From Candidatus Uhrbacteria bacterium RIFCSPHIGHO2_02_FULL_57_19 (lineage in GTDB: Bacteria > Patescibacteriota > Patescibacteriia > 2-12-FULL-57-11), in the NCBI GenBank assembly GCA_001791115.1, contig MGDZ01000005.1, positions 1-27,667 on the forward strand: a stretch of 27,667 bases of DNA, given 5' to 3'. The position numbers were made by a program, and so were the translations under genes. This document shows, one piece after another, positions 14,355 to 22,127 of this stretch. Below the pieces are notes generated by a model. That model made no database searches. It was not told the DNA's origin and saw nothing but the letters and a program-made list of their open reading frames with translations. How positions within the stretch are numbered: the stretch's first letter is position 1; every line of letters starts with the position of its first letter.

Positions 14355-16226
14355 TCACTTCTTTAACGTCGGCCTGGTCTTAATATACCATTCCGTGACC
14401 CCGGCGAAACGGTCGGAGGGCACGCTTGTGTGTCCGATGTCAATCCCCATGACCTTCTTGTGCACTGAGTAGGGATAAAAAGGCCGGAAGAGGAATAATG
14501 CCGGGGCCTCGGCCGCCACCAGCTTCTGAAATTCGTTGTATTTCTTGGCCCTTTCCGCCGGGTCCGCCGTCTTGCGAGCGGCTTCAAGAAGCTCGTCGGC
14601 GGTGCGGTTGGCGAAACCGGAAAGGTTAAGCCCGCGCTCACCTCCCTGTGACGAATGCCAAAAAGGGTATGGATCGGGATCGGCACCCAACACTTCTCCG
14701 AAGAGCAGAGCGTCAAAATTTCTGGGACGAATTATATCTTTCTGAATCCCGGAGGTGTCAACAACATTCAATCGAACCTCAGCCCCGACGGCCCGCCAAT
14801 TCTCTTCAAGAATCTTGACCGCCGCGACGTTTTCGTTACGGTCAACGGTAGTCAAGGCGAAGGACAAAGTGGATGTAGCAGTCACTTTTCCTTTTTTGTC
14901 CTTGGTCACTTTTATCCGAACCGACGATCCTTCGGGAAGCGAGAAACCCGCCTCCTCCAGCGCCTTTATCGCAAGAGCCGGATCATACTGGAGCGACGGA
15001 GGATTTTCAAGCCCGGGGAACAACCCCGGCAAGACCGGACCGTCGATAATCTCTCCCTCACCATTCAATGCCTCGCGGAGAATCCGCTGGCGGTCGGCTG
15101 AAACAGAGAGGGCTTTGCGCACTTCCGGATTCTTAAACAAATCGTTCTTGAGATTGAAAAAGACGGCGGTTTCCTGGGGCAGGCGGAGGGAGAGGGTCTG
15201 GAGATCGCGGCGAACGGAAAGGCGCCGACGCTCGCTCTGGGGCAAAAAGGCGGCGCCATCCACCTGACGGGAAAGCAGGGCTTGGGTCAGCAGTGTCGAA
15301 TCCGGATAGAAACGGAAAACCATTCTGTCGAGAAATGGTCGCTGGCGATGGAAGTAAGGATTGGCTTCCAGGGTATAGGAATGGATCTGTCCCACTCGGT
15401 CGCGGAGGAACGACTTCATCCGGAAGGGACCGCTGCCGACCGGTTTCTGGTTGAATTCGGCCAGAGTGGCCGAGGCCGGTGATACGTCGCCCCAGAGGTG
15501 AGACGGCAAGATGCCGAGCGTGAGCGACCGAAGGAAGGGAGCATAGGGCCCCTCGAGCGTGAAGCGCACGGTTCGGTCGTCAACTTTCTCGATGCCGACG
15601 CCGCGGAAGACGGGCAGGAGCGGACTTTTCCACTCCGGATTTTTTGCCGCTTCAAAAGTGAAAAGAATGTCATCAATGGAGAGAGGCTTGCCGTCGTGCC
15701 AGCGGAGATTGTCGCGAAGCCGCACGGTGGTGACTTTGCCGTCGTCTGAAATCTCAAATGACTCCGCTAAGTCGACATCCAGTTTTCCATCGGGAAGGGT
15801 GCGGAACAAGCCGGAATAGATTATTCGCACCAAATCGGCGTCAACGTCGTTCCCTGGCGCGTAGAGTGGGTTGATGTAATTGGGCGCGCCGACCAGCCCT
15901 TCAGTGTATTCCCCGCCACGCGCCGGAACCGCAGCCAGATTGGCGGTGATAATCCGGACTACAATGATAAACAAGGAAACCAGGGCTGCCGCGGAAAGAA
16001 CCGCCGTTATCTTCCGTTCGACCGGCGAAAGCACGGTGCCTGCGTAACGAAGCTGGCGCGTGGTCGGAAGTTTGCGGGGAGCAAGACGCACCAGAAGCCG
16101 GCGGTTCAAATCACTCTCGCGCGCGATGGTCGCCCGAAACGATGATTTCGTCCGGCCAAAGCCGACGAGAAACCGGCGATAGCTGGAAAGAAACCGGGAA
16201 CGAAGCGTGCGTAGAAAAAAAGACAT
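14355..16226 (-). CDS. OppA-like peptide-binding protein (SBP family 5)
   Basis: A 623-residue extracytoplasmic solute-binding protein of the SBP_bac_5 family, which binds oligopeptides for ABC import. The N-terminal ~70 residues are basic and cytoplasmic. One membrane helix lies at about 72-95, and the binding domain starts at GGEYTEGLVGAPNYINPLYA (105-124), a signature opening of this family. Internal segments such as LRWHDGKPLSIDDILFTFE fit it well. A membrane anchor replaces the usual lipoprotein signal. No permease or ATPase genes lie nearby, so it may not act in classical import. Patescibacterial relatives commonly lie beside secG, and here 15 nt separate the two, implying one transcript. 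Confidence 0.92.
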   Translation of the reverse strand: MSFFLRTLRSRFLSSYRRFLVGFGRTKSSFRATIARESDLNRRLLVRLAPRKLPTTRQLRYAGTVLSPVERKITAVLSAAALVSLFIIVVRIITANLAAVPARGGEYTEGLVGAPNYINPLYAPGNDVDADLVRIIYSGLFRTLPDGKLDVDLAESFEISDDGKVTTVRLRDNLRWHDGKPLSIDDILFTFEAAKNPEWKSPLLPVFRGVGIEKVDDRTVRFTLEGPYAPFLRSLTLGILPSHLWGDVSPASATLAEFNQKPVGSGPFRMKSFLRDRVGQIHSYTLEANPYFHRQRPFLDRMVFRFYPDSTLLTQALLSRQVDGAAFLPQSERRRLSVRRDLQTLSLRLPQETAVFFNLKNDLFKNPEVRKALSVSADRQRILREALNGEGEIIDGPVLPGLFPGLENPPSLQYDPALAIKALEEAGFSLPEGSSVRIKVTKDKKGKVTATSTLSFALTTVDRNENVAAVKILEENWRAVGAEVRLNVVDTSGIQKDIIRPRNFDALLFGEVLGADPDPYPFWHSSQGGERGLNLSGFANRTADELLEAARKTADPAERAKKYNEFQKLVAAEAPALFLFRPFYPYSVHKKVMGIDIGHTSVPSDRFAGVTEWYIKTRPTLKK

Positions 16227-16241
16227 TGACGCCGGTTCCCG

Positions 16242-16463
16242 CTAAGCGGGCAGGAACGAATTTAGGAGCGCCAGCAGAAGAAAAGCGGCGGAAAGCGCGA
16301 CGGTCGCCCGGAAAACGATTTTCTCAACCCCGCGCTTGGTCCGATAAACGTTCCCTTCGCCGCCGAACACCGCGCCCAACCCGGCCCCTCGCGATTGCAG
16401 GAGGACGGCGGCAATAAGCAAAAGAGAAACGACGATCAATGATATCTGTAAGGCAGTTCGCAT
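16242..16463 (-). CDS. secG: Protein translocase subunit SecG
   Basis: A 73-residue protein with two membrane helices (about 6-25 and 50-70) joined by the conserved SecG loop LLQSRGAGLGAVFGGEGNVYRTKRG. SecG assists SecYE in preprotein export. I chose ATG 16463 (MRTALQISLI), because the longer version at 16487 overlaps the promoter's transcribed start and adds residues atypical of SecG. A promoter with TTGACT and TACATT lies just upstream. It heads a transcript that includes the OppA-like gene. Confidence 0.92.
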   Translation of the reverse strand: MRTALQISLIVVSLLLIAAVLLQSRGAGLGAVFGGEGNVYRTKRGVEKIVFRATVALSAAFLLLALLNSFLPA

Positions 16464-16477
16464 AAAAGACGCCGTGG

Positions 16478-16506
16478 AATGTACCACGGGTCGCCCAGGA
16501 AGTCAA
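16478..16506 (-). promoter_or_regulatory. secG promoter
   Basis: On the minus strand TTGACT (16501-16506), a 17-nt spacer and TACATT (16478-16483) match sigma-70 boxes. The start would be near 16471, leaving a very short leader before the secG ATG at 16463. This supports that start. Confidence 0.65.
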
Positions 16507-16522
16507 CGTTAACTGTCATCTC

Positions 16523-16585
16523 TTAATGACGAACGCGAGCGATGATCCGGGCGATTTTTTTCGCCCCGCTTCCGTGCACTTTCAT
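16523..16585 (-). CDS. Possible 20-residue basic peptide
   Basis: A short ORF on the minus strand, MKVHGSGAKKIARIIARVRH, with AGAGG placed 7 nt before the ATG, a better ribosome-binding site than most genes here. It ends 16 nt before the secG promoter. The peptide is strongly basic and could form an amphipathic helix. The ORF contains a GGGCGA/TCGCCC hairpin (16550-16568). It could be a small gene or leader, or a chance ORF; I do not recognise it. Confidence 0.3.
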   Translation of the reverse strand: MKVHGSGAKKIARIIARVRH

Positions 16586-16621
16586 CTTCTTTCCTCTGCT
16601 TTCACGGCGTTCGGCTTTGGT

Positions 16622-16651
16622 TTGTGGAGCAGTCCTCACGGGTTCTATGAT
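16622..16651 (+). promoter_or_regulatory. Possible promoter of the DsbA-like gene
   Basis: TTGTGG (16622-16627), an 18-nt spacer and TATGAT (16646-16651) precede the ATG at 16677. A second AT-rich box, TATACT, overlaps at 16651-16656. The -35 match is poor, so the assignment is tentative. Confidence 0.4.
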
Positions 16652-16676
16652 ATACTTTATACAGAAAGATGTCTGT

Positions 16677-17411
16677 ATGGAAAACGCGGAGGCCAAACCC
16701 GTCATACCCAAACCTCTCCGAGTCTTATTTACGACCCTGGGGGTGCTCCTGGCGCTCTTTTTGCTCTTTTTCGCCTGGCAGGTGGCTTCCTATTACCGGG
16801 CCATTCAGTCTGGAAACCTATCGGCATTGCCCCAATTTACCAATCGTTTCACCCGCGGGAACTTTGCCGACAAGGGCGCGGAAGCCAAGGCGGATGTGGT
16901 TACTCCGGACGATCCGGCGCTGGGAGAAGCGGGCTCGCCGCTCACCATCGTCCAGTTCATGGATTTCGAGTGCCCGTATTCCAAAGAGGTCTTCTCTACG
17001 CTCCGCCAGGTAATATCGGAATCCGGATCGCAAGTCAGATTGATCGTCCGCGACTTTCCGCTGGACGAGATCCACTCCAACGCCCGTCGTACCGCCGCCG
17101 CGGCCAACTGCGCCGGCGAGCAGGGACGCTATTTCCAGATGTATGACAAACTTTTTTTGAACTCTGACAAATTGTCGGAAACGGACATTCTTTTCTACGG
17201 CCAGCAGATCGGGCTCAATATGGACGCTTTCCGCTCATGCCTGGCCGACCCGGCGACTGATTCCGAAATCAACGATGATATCCGCGCCGGCACGGCCGCC
17301 GGAATCCGGGGCACTCCGACCTTTTTCTTTAACGGACAGAAAATCGAAGGCGCCATCCCGCTCCCGATTTTCCGCGAACTGGTGAAGAGCCTCTCGTCGC
17401 CGTCGAATTGA
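16677..17411 (+). CDS. Membrane-anchored DsbA-like thioredoxin-fold protein
   Basis: A 244-residue protein with an N-terminal membrane helix (about 14-36) and an extracytoplasmic DsbA-type thioredoxin domain. The active-site segment is FMDFECPYSKEVF, so the usual CxxC is CPYS (Cys99, Ser102). The cis-proline loop GTP is at 212-214, and a second Cys pair typical of the family (Cys145, Cys188) is present. I start it at ATG 16677 because the longer open frame upstream would run through the promoter. Loss of the second active-site Cys argues for an isomerase- or mixed-disulfide-type role rather than a simple oxidase. Its stop is 1 nt before the cysteine-rich pilin-like gene, an obvious candidate substrate. 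Confidence 0.9.
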   Translation: MENAEAKPVIPKPLRVLFTTLGVLLALFLLFFAWQVASYYRAIQSGNLSALPQFTNRFTRGNFADKGAEAKADVVTPDDPALGEAGSPLTIVQFMDFECPYSKEVFSTLRQVISESGSQVRLIVRDFPLDEIHSNARRTAAAANCAGEQGRYFQMYDKLFLNSDKLSETDILFYGQQIGLNMDAFRSCLADPATDSEINDDIRAGTAAGIRGTPTFFFNGQKIEGAIPLPIFRELVKSLSSPSN

Positions 17412-17412
17412 T

Positions 17413-18828
17413 ATGCGCCGCAGGAATGCATTCCGACCGCTGATGCTGAGCGCGAGCATTCTCGCGCTCTTTGTTGGTCTCCTCCCTGCGCCGGCGCACG
17501 CGGTTGACTGCAACCGCGTGACGCTCACCTTCGACGTCCTCCCCAAAACCGTGAATGTGGGCGAGGAGAGCCAGTTTAAGACCTCGTTCGCCTGGCAGGG
17601 CGGGACCCCGGAGGAGTGCTTCGACACCCCGGTCACCTTTGTCTGGAACGACAATTTCCAGGCCCAGAACTATGAAATCCGCCGACGGGAACGCGCCACG
17701 CGCGAACCGATCCGGCTCGACTTCAATCAGCGCTGGATCACAACCCCCGGGTACCACCGGTTCAGCGTGAAGGTTCTCGTAAACGACAGTCAGGTGAGCG
17801 AGAGCGCCTTGGTACAGGTGACGGCCGCAGGCGAAGGGGTCTCAACCCAGGCCGAGGCGAGTTACGCAGAAGGGCCGCCGAGCTCCGGGCCCGTGCCGCT
17901 CGAGGTCCGGATCGGAAACCTGACAGAGGCCGCGAACCTCGCGGAGTACATCGCGGCCGTGTTCCGCTACGCGCTCTCGATCGGCGGGATCCTGGCCACG
18001 GTGATGGTGGTCTACGGCGGCGCAAAGTGGCTCCTCGCGGCCGGGGATTCCGGAAAAATCAGCGAGGCGAAGTCCACGATCACCAACGCGGTGTTGGGAC
18101 TCATCCTCCTCCTCGGCTCCTACACGATTCTCGTGACTGTCAACCCGGAGATCACGCGTCTGCGCGCGCTCAAGCTTCCCAAAGTCGAACGCGCGATCCT
18201 CGCCTCAAACTGGTGCGAGGATCAGGATTTGAACACGGTCAAAGTGACCCCGGTCTCGGGCCAATGCGGACGGAAGGGAACGATTGAACCCCGGGAGGGA
18301 GCAGGCCCGGTCACGAGCGACATGTGCACGTTCCAAACCTGCCCTCAAGAACAAGTCTGCTCGGGCTTCGGCGGCACGTTCGAGTGCAGGTCGTGCGGCG
18401 ACATTGACGACAATCGTCTTGAAGCATGGCGTCTCACCGAGGATGACGCCGGGTGCGCGCCCTTCGCCCCGCGGGCGGCCGGCGGCCGATTCCAGTACTG
18501 TTTCTTCTCCGAAGATAACCGCCTGGACCCAAATGTCGACGTCTGCGCGTACGCCGACGTGCGCTGTTCGCAGATTGACTCGTGCCGAGACTATGACGAC
18601 ATTTTCCTTGTCCATCAGGGCAGGCCGATTGAAATCGACTCGGAGACAAAGGACGCCTATGGCGGGTACAACCCGGATCATCTGAGACAGATCTGCCAAA
18701 GCAACCCGTGCAATGTCGCCGGGGGGTGCGTCCTTCGGGAAAGCAGCAGCCTGTCCCAATTTCTCACCGACGTCGGAAGTCTCAAGGGACCTCCCTCGGG
18801 AGACCTCTATGATTGCGAGAGTCCCTGA
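17413..18828 (+). CDS. T4SS-pilin-like two-helix protein with Cys-rich tail
   Basis: A 471-residue secreted or membrane protein. It has a signal peptide cut near AHA30, an Ig-like beta domain (about 33-138) with Cys33 and Cys69, and a two-helix core at about 182-209 and 224-244. The core (YGGAKWLLAAGDSGKISEAKSTI) matches the T4SS_pilin/TrbC-like domain widespread in Patescibacteria. A C-terminal domain (about 265-471) holds 16 cysteines by my count. Related short proteins are thought to be pilin-like or membrane-complex subunits; no other T4SS genes are in view. It follows the DsbA-like gene by 1 nt, which fits a need for disulfide formation. A terminator follows the stop. Confidence 0.88.
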   Translation: MRRRNAFRPLMLSASILALFVGLLPAPAHAVDCNRVTLTFDVLPKTVNVGEESQFKTSFAWQGGTPEECFDTPVTFVWNDNFQAQNYEIRRRERATREPIRLDFNQRWITTPGYHRFSVKVLVNDSQVSESALVQVTAAGEGVSTQAEASYAEGPPSSGPVPLEVRIGNLTEAANLAEYIAAVFRYALSIGGILATVMVVYGGAKWLLAAGDSGKISEAKSTITNAVLGLILLLGSYTILVTVNPEITRLRALKLPKVERAILASNWCEDQDLNTVKVTPVSGQCGRKGTIEPREGAGPVTSDMCTFQTCPQEQVCSGFGGTFECRSCGDIDDNRLEAWRLTEDDAGCAPFAPRAAGGRFQYCFFSEDNRLDPNVDVCAYADVRCSQIDSCRDYDDIFLVHQGRPIEIDSETKDAYGGYNPDHLRQICQSNPCNVAGGCVLRESSSLSQFLTDVGSLKGPPSGDLYDCESP

Positions 18829-18841
18829 TGCGATGCGGCCG

Positions 18842-18870
18842 AACCGCCCCGCCCTCCGGGGCGGTTTTGT
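18842..18870 (+). terminator. Terminator after the pilin-like gene
   Basis: AACCGCCCCG (18842-18851) and CGGGGCGGTT (18857-18866) form a 10-bp stem with a 5-nt loop, followed by TTGTT. It lies 13 nt after the stop codon. Confidence 0.8.
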
Positions 18871-18883
18871 TACCTGCCGGCAC

Positions 18884-18901
18884 CTGCCTGCCGGCAGGCA
18901 G
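18884..18901. repeat. Family-B palindrome, second copy
   Basis: CTGCCTGCCGGCAGGCAG is an 18-bp perfect palindrome, the same as the core of the 20-bp element inside the tRNA-Leu fragment at 14295-14314. A partial CCTGCCGG lies just before it. Confidence 0.75.
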
Positions 18902-18920
18902 ATCCCCATACCCGGCCCCC

Positions 18921-19016
18921 TTGCCCCGACACCAATTCCGTACATCTTCGAAACCGCATCTCCAACTGCATCGGGGTATCTTTCCACAGGCCAAATCTCA
19001 GAACATTGGTGTGGGG
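18921..19016. repeat. Family-C inverted repeat with 68-nt interior
   Basis: TTGCCCCGACACCAAT (18921-18936) is identical to the arm beside tRNA-Leu (14171-14186). An inverted arm ATTGGTGTGGGGG begins at 19005. The 68 nt between them show no tRNA, gene or other known feature that I can identify. Confidence 0.6.
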
Positions 19017-19018
19017 GC

Positions 19019-19047
19019 TTGCCCCATTGACGGAGTCATGATATGCT
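19019..19047 (+). promoter_or_regulatory. Promoter upstream of the uvrA structured leader
   Basis: TTGCCC (19019-19024), a spacer of exactly 17 nt and TATGCT (19042-19047) preceded by TGA form a plausible sigma-70-type promoter. Transcription would begin near 19054 and pass a T-rich stretch before the structured region. No other promoter was seen before uvrA. Confidence 0.5.
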
Positions 19048-19083
19048 CCGCGACATTGATTTCCGATATTCCTTTTTTTCCCC

Positions 19084-19231
19084 GCGGGACAAGGTGCGCG
19101 GCTGATACAGCGAGGATTGTTCGAGGAAGCGCTCACGAGCTGTGGACGATTGGGGACGAGGCGAGTGAGCGCGGTCCGAACGAAGCTCGGATCCGAGTTT
19201 CCGAGCAAAGAAGCCGCGGGCCTTGTCCCGC
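19084..19231 (+). ncRNA. Candidate structured RNA / uvrA leader
   Basis: The segment closes on itself. GCGGGACAAGG (19084-19094) pairs perfectly with CCTTGTCCCGC (19221-19231), and a second stem CGCGGC/GCCGCG (19097-19102, 19213-19218) follows. Inside lie a long arm built from GTTC/GAAC, GGA/TCC and GCGCTCAC/GTGAGCGC (19129-19136, 19165-19172), and a hairpin GCTCGG/CCGAGC (19185-19190, 19201-19206), so a three-way junction is expected. It does not match tmRNA, SRP RNA or RNase P as I know them. The transcript from the promoter at 19019 would be about 180 nt, similar in size to 6S RNA, but I see no clear 6S consensus. It ends 12 nt before the uvrA start, so it may instead be a regulatory leader. 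Confidence 0.5.
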
Positions 19232-19243
19232 TCATCCCCCCCT

Positions 19244-22123
19244 GTGGCAAACGTCATTTCCATCAAAGGCGCCCGCGTCCATAATCTCAAGAACGTCTCG
19301 CTCTCCATTCCCAAGGACAAGTTCGTGGTAATTACTGGCCTGTCCGGCTCGGGGAAATCGTCTCTGGCCTTTGACACCATCTACGCCGAGGGCCAGCGCA
19401 GGTACATGGAGTCGCTCTCCTCCTACGCCCGACAATTTTTGGAACTCCAGGATCGCCCGGATGTGGATGAAATCACCGGGCTCTCCCCCACCATCGCCAT
19501 TGACCAGAAAAGCGTCTCCCAGAATCCGCGCTCGACCGTGGGAACCATCACCGAGATTTACGACTACCTGCGTCTGCTCTTCGCCCGGGCCAGCCGGCCG
19601 CACTGCCACATCTGCGGAGACCCGCTCAGGAAACAAACGATCGTGGAAATTTGCGATGCGATTCGGGTCGCGGCCGCAAAATCAGATCTAAACATTCTCT
19701 CACCGCTTGTTCGTGACGCTCGAGGCGAGCACCGCCATCTCCTGGGGGAAATAGAAAAAGCCGGATATGCCGAGGTCAGAGTTGATGGCGAAATGATCTC
19801 GTCCGGCGAGGCTGCCGACCGTCGACTGGACAAGGCGAAGAAACACTCGATCGAAGCTGTCATTCTCCACATCCCGCGCGGAGGCGCTCCTGATCCTTCC
19901 GCTCTCAAAAAATTTGTGGAAAAGGGGTTGGAGTTAGGTAACGGAATGCTCATTTTGGAGAGGGCTGAAGCAAAGAAGGATGCCCTCCTCTCGCTGGACC
20001 TCTACTGCGGCCGCTGTGGGATCTCGCTCCCGCCCATCGAACCGCGGCTTTTTTCATTCAACAGTCCGCATGGCGCCTGTCCGCGCTGCACGGGCCTGGG
20101 CATTACCCAGCGTTTGATTCCCGAACTCGTGTTACCCAATCCCCGGCTAACCATTGCCCAGGGAGCCATCCGCCCATGGACCAGGATTGCCGGCGGACAA
20201 AATGGTCAAATGGAATTGCTCCGCGCCGTTGCCGCCAAACACGGATTCTCCCTCGACACGCCGATAGGCGAGCTCAACAAAGAAACCATCGAAACCGTCC
20301 TCTACGGAACTGACGAAGAAACCTACACGGTAGGAAACAAAACCGAACCTTTCTCGGGAGTGATCCCCGCGCTCGAGGAAAAATATCGCGATACCGACTC
20401 CGAGTACCTGCGCAAAGAGATCGAATCCTACATGCGCGAAGAGATCTGCACGGTGTGCGCGGGTAAACGACTCCGCCCCGAATCCCTGGCAGTTCTCGTG
20501 GCCGGCAAGTCAATCGCCGAGATTGTCGCTCTGCCGCTTGATGAGGCACTCGAATTCTTGGATACGCTCGCCGGAAATGGAAAGGGGAAAGGAGCAACGG
20601 GAGGCAAAGGAAGGAAAGGAGGGAATGGCCATATCCATGAGCCGTTGTCCGACGACGAACAGAAAATCGCGCGCCAAATTTTGAAAGAGGTCAAGGAACG
20701 GCTGGGGAATCTGCTTGCTGTCGGGGTCGATTATCTCACCTTGGACCGCGCTGCCTCAACGCTTTCTGGCGGTGAAGGCCAGCGGGTGCGATTGGCAACG
20801 CAACTCGGGAGCCAGCTCTCCGGGGTAATTTACATATTGGACGAACCATCCATCGGACTGCACGCCCGCGACAATGGAAAACTCATCGACACGTTAAAGC
20901 GTCTCCGCGACGAAGGGAATACGGTCATTGTCGTCGAACACGACGCGGCGACCATTCGCCAGGCGGATTATGTGATAGATGTCGGACCGGGCGCGGGCGA
21001 GCTGGGGGGTGAGATTATTGCCACCGGCACGCCTGATGCTATCCGTCGCAATCCCGCCTCAACAACCGGCGCGTACTTGAGCGGGAAGCGCGCGATCGAG
21101 GCGCCGAAAGCGGCTCGCAAGGAAAACAACAAGGCCATCACGATCCGCGGCGCCAAAGAGTTCAACTTGCAAGAAATTAATGTGAAAATCCCCCTGGGAA
21201 AGTTTGTCTGCGTGACCGGCGTGTCCGGTTCCGGAAAGTCCACCCTCATCCTCGACATCCTCGGCAGGGCGCTGGCCGCGCATTTTTACCGGGCCAAGGA
21301 ACTCCCCGGGAAACACAAGTCGATTTCCGGAATCGAACACTTGGACAAAGTGATCTCTATCGATCAAACACCCATCGGCCGGACCCCGCGCTCCAACCCA
21401 GCCACCTACACCGGAGTATTCACCGCCATCCGCGACCTTTTCACCGAAATCCCCGAGGCCAGGATGCGCGGATATGACGCCGGAAAATTTTCTTTCAACG
21501 TCAAAGGCGGCGGCCGCTGCGAGGCCTGCGCCGGCGAGGGGTATGTGCAGATAAGCATGCAGTTCCTTCCGGATGTGTATGTGGAATGCAAAGAATGTCA
21601 TGGAAAGCGCTACAACGCCGAGGCGCTTGAAATTCACTACAAAGAACGGACCATTGCGGATGTGCTCGAGATGACGGTTTCAGAAGCCAAGGACTTTTTC
21701 TCGGATGTGCCGGCGATTTTCGAAAAACTGGGAGTGTTGGACGAGGTGGGGCTGGGCTACATCCGCCTCGGTCAGCCGGCCAATACGCTCTCCGGCGGCG
21801 AGGCCCAGCGGGTCAAGCTGGCCACTGAACTTTCACGCCGGGCCACCGGCCGGACTCTCTACATTCTCGACGAACCCACGACCGGATTGCACTTCGACGA
21901 CATCAAGCGCCTGCTCTTGGTGCTCCAGGAACTGGTGAACAAAGGCAACTCAGTGCTGGTCATTGAGCACAATTTGGACGTGATCAAATCCGCTGACTGG
22001 ATCATTGATATGGGGCCGGATGGCGGAGTGCGCGGCGGAAAACTGGTCGCCGAAGGAACGCCGCAGGATCTGGTGAAAATCAAAGCCTCGGTAACCGGGC
22101 AGTATTTGAAAAAGATCCTATAG
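19244..22123 (+). CDS. uvrA: Excinuclease ABC subunit A
   Basis: A 959-residue UvrA, the damage-recognition ATPase of nucleotide excision repair. Walker A motifs are GLSGSGKS (about 32-39) and GVSGSGKS (about 659-666). ABC signatures LSGGE occur near 507 and 849. Zinc-module cysteines appear in CHICGDP, CGRCG, CPRCTGLG and the C-terminal CEACAGEG...CKECHGKRYN. I take the GTG at 19244 as start (MANVISIKGARVHNL) because the family begins this way. An in-frame TTG at 19223 lies inside the putative structured RNA's closing stem. A Gly/Lys-rich insert of about 20 residues (near 443-462) is unusual. The stop is 4 nt before the malic enzyme gene. Confidence 0.96.
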   Translation: MANVISIKGARVHNLKNVSLSIPKDKFVVITGLSGSGKSSLAFDTIYAEGQRRYMESLSSYARQFLELQDRPDVDEITGLSPTIAIDQKSVSQNPRSTVGTITEIYDYLRLLFARASRPHCHICGDPLRKQTIVEICDAIRVAAAKSDLNILSPLVRDARGEHRHLLGEIEKAGYAEVRVDGEMISSGEAADRRLDKAKKHSIEAVILHIPRGGAPDPSALKKFVEKGLELGNGMLILERAEAKKDALLSLDLYCGRCGISLPPIEPRLFSFNSPHGACPRCTGLGITQRLIPELVLPNPRLTIAQGAIRPWTRIAGGQNGQMELLRAVAAKHGFSLDTPIGELNKETIETVLYGTDEETYTVGNKTEPFSGVIPALEEKYRDTDSEYLRKEIESYMREEICTVCAGKRLRPESLAVLVAGKSIAEIVALPLDEALEFLDTLAGNGKGKGATGGKGRKGGNGHIHEPLSDDEQKIARQILKEVKERLGNLLAVGVDYLTLDRAASTLSGGEGQRVRLATQLGSQLSGVIYILDEPSIGLHARDNGKLIDTLKRLRDEGNTVIVVEHDAATIRQADYVIDVGPGAGELGGEIIATGTPDAIRRNPASTTGAYLSGKRAIEAPKAARKENNKAITIRGAKEFNLQEINVKIPLGKFVCVTGVSGSGKSTLILDILGRALAAHFYRAKELPGKHKSISGIEHLDKVISIDQTPIGRTPRSNPATYTGVFTAIRDLFTEIPEARMRGYDAGKFSFNVKGGGRCEACAGEGYVQISMQFLPDVYVECKECHGKRYNAEALEIHYKERTIADVLEMTVSEAKDFFSDVPAIFEKLGVLDEVGLGYIRLGQPANTLSGGEAQRVKLATELSRRATGRTLYILDEPTTGLHFDDIKRLLLVLQELVNKGNSVLVIEHNLDVIKSADWIIDMGPDGGVRGGKLVAEGTPQDLVKIKASVTGQYLKKIL

Positions 22124-22127
22124 GACT

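Noticed and set aside
18205..18987. 260-codon minus-strand frame over the pilin-like gene's 3' half
   Set aside because: It crosses a strong plus-strand terminator and repeats, and its composition follows the opposite reading frame.
19084..19231. Assignment as 6S RNA, SRP RNA or tmRNA
   Set aside because: Size is near 6S, but I find no 6S central-bubble layout, SRP GGAAG loop or tmRNA tag frame, so it is left as an unnamed candidate.
19036..19380. Minus-strand frame over the uvrA upstream region
   Set aside because: The DNA is strongly self-complementary and overlaps uvrA; the frame is better explained as a shadow of a structured RNA and of the uvrA start.
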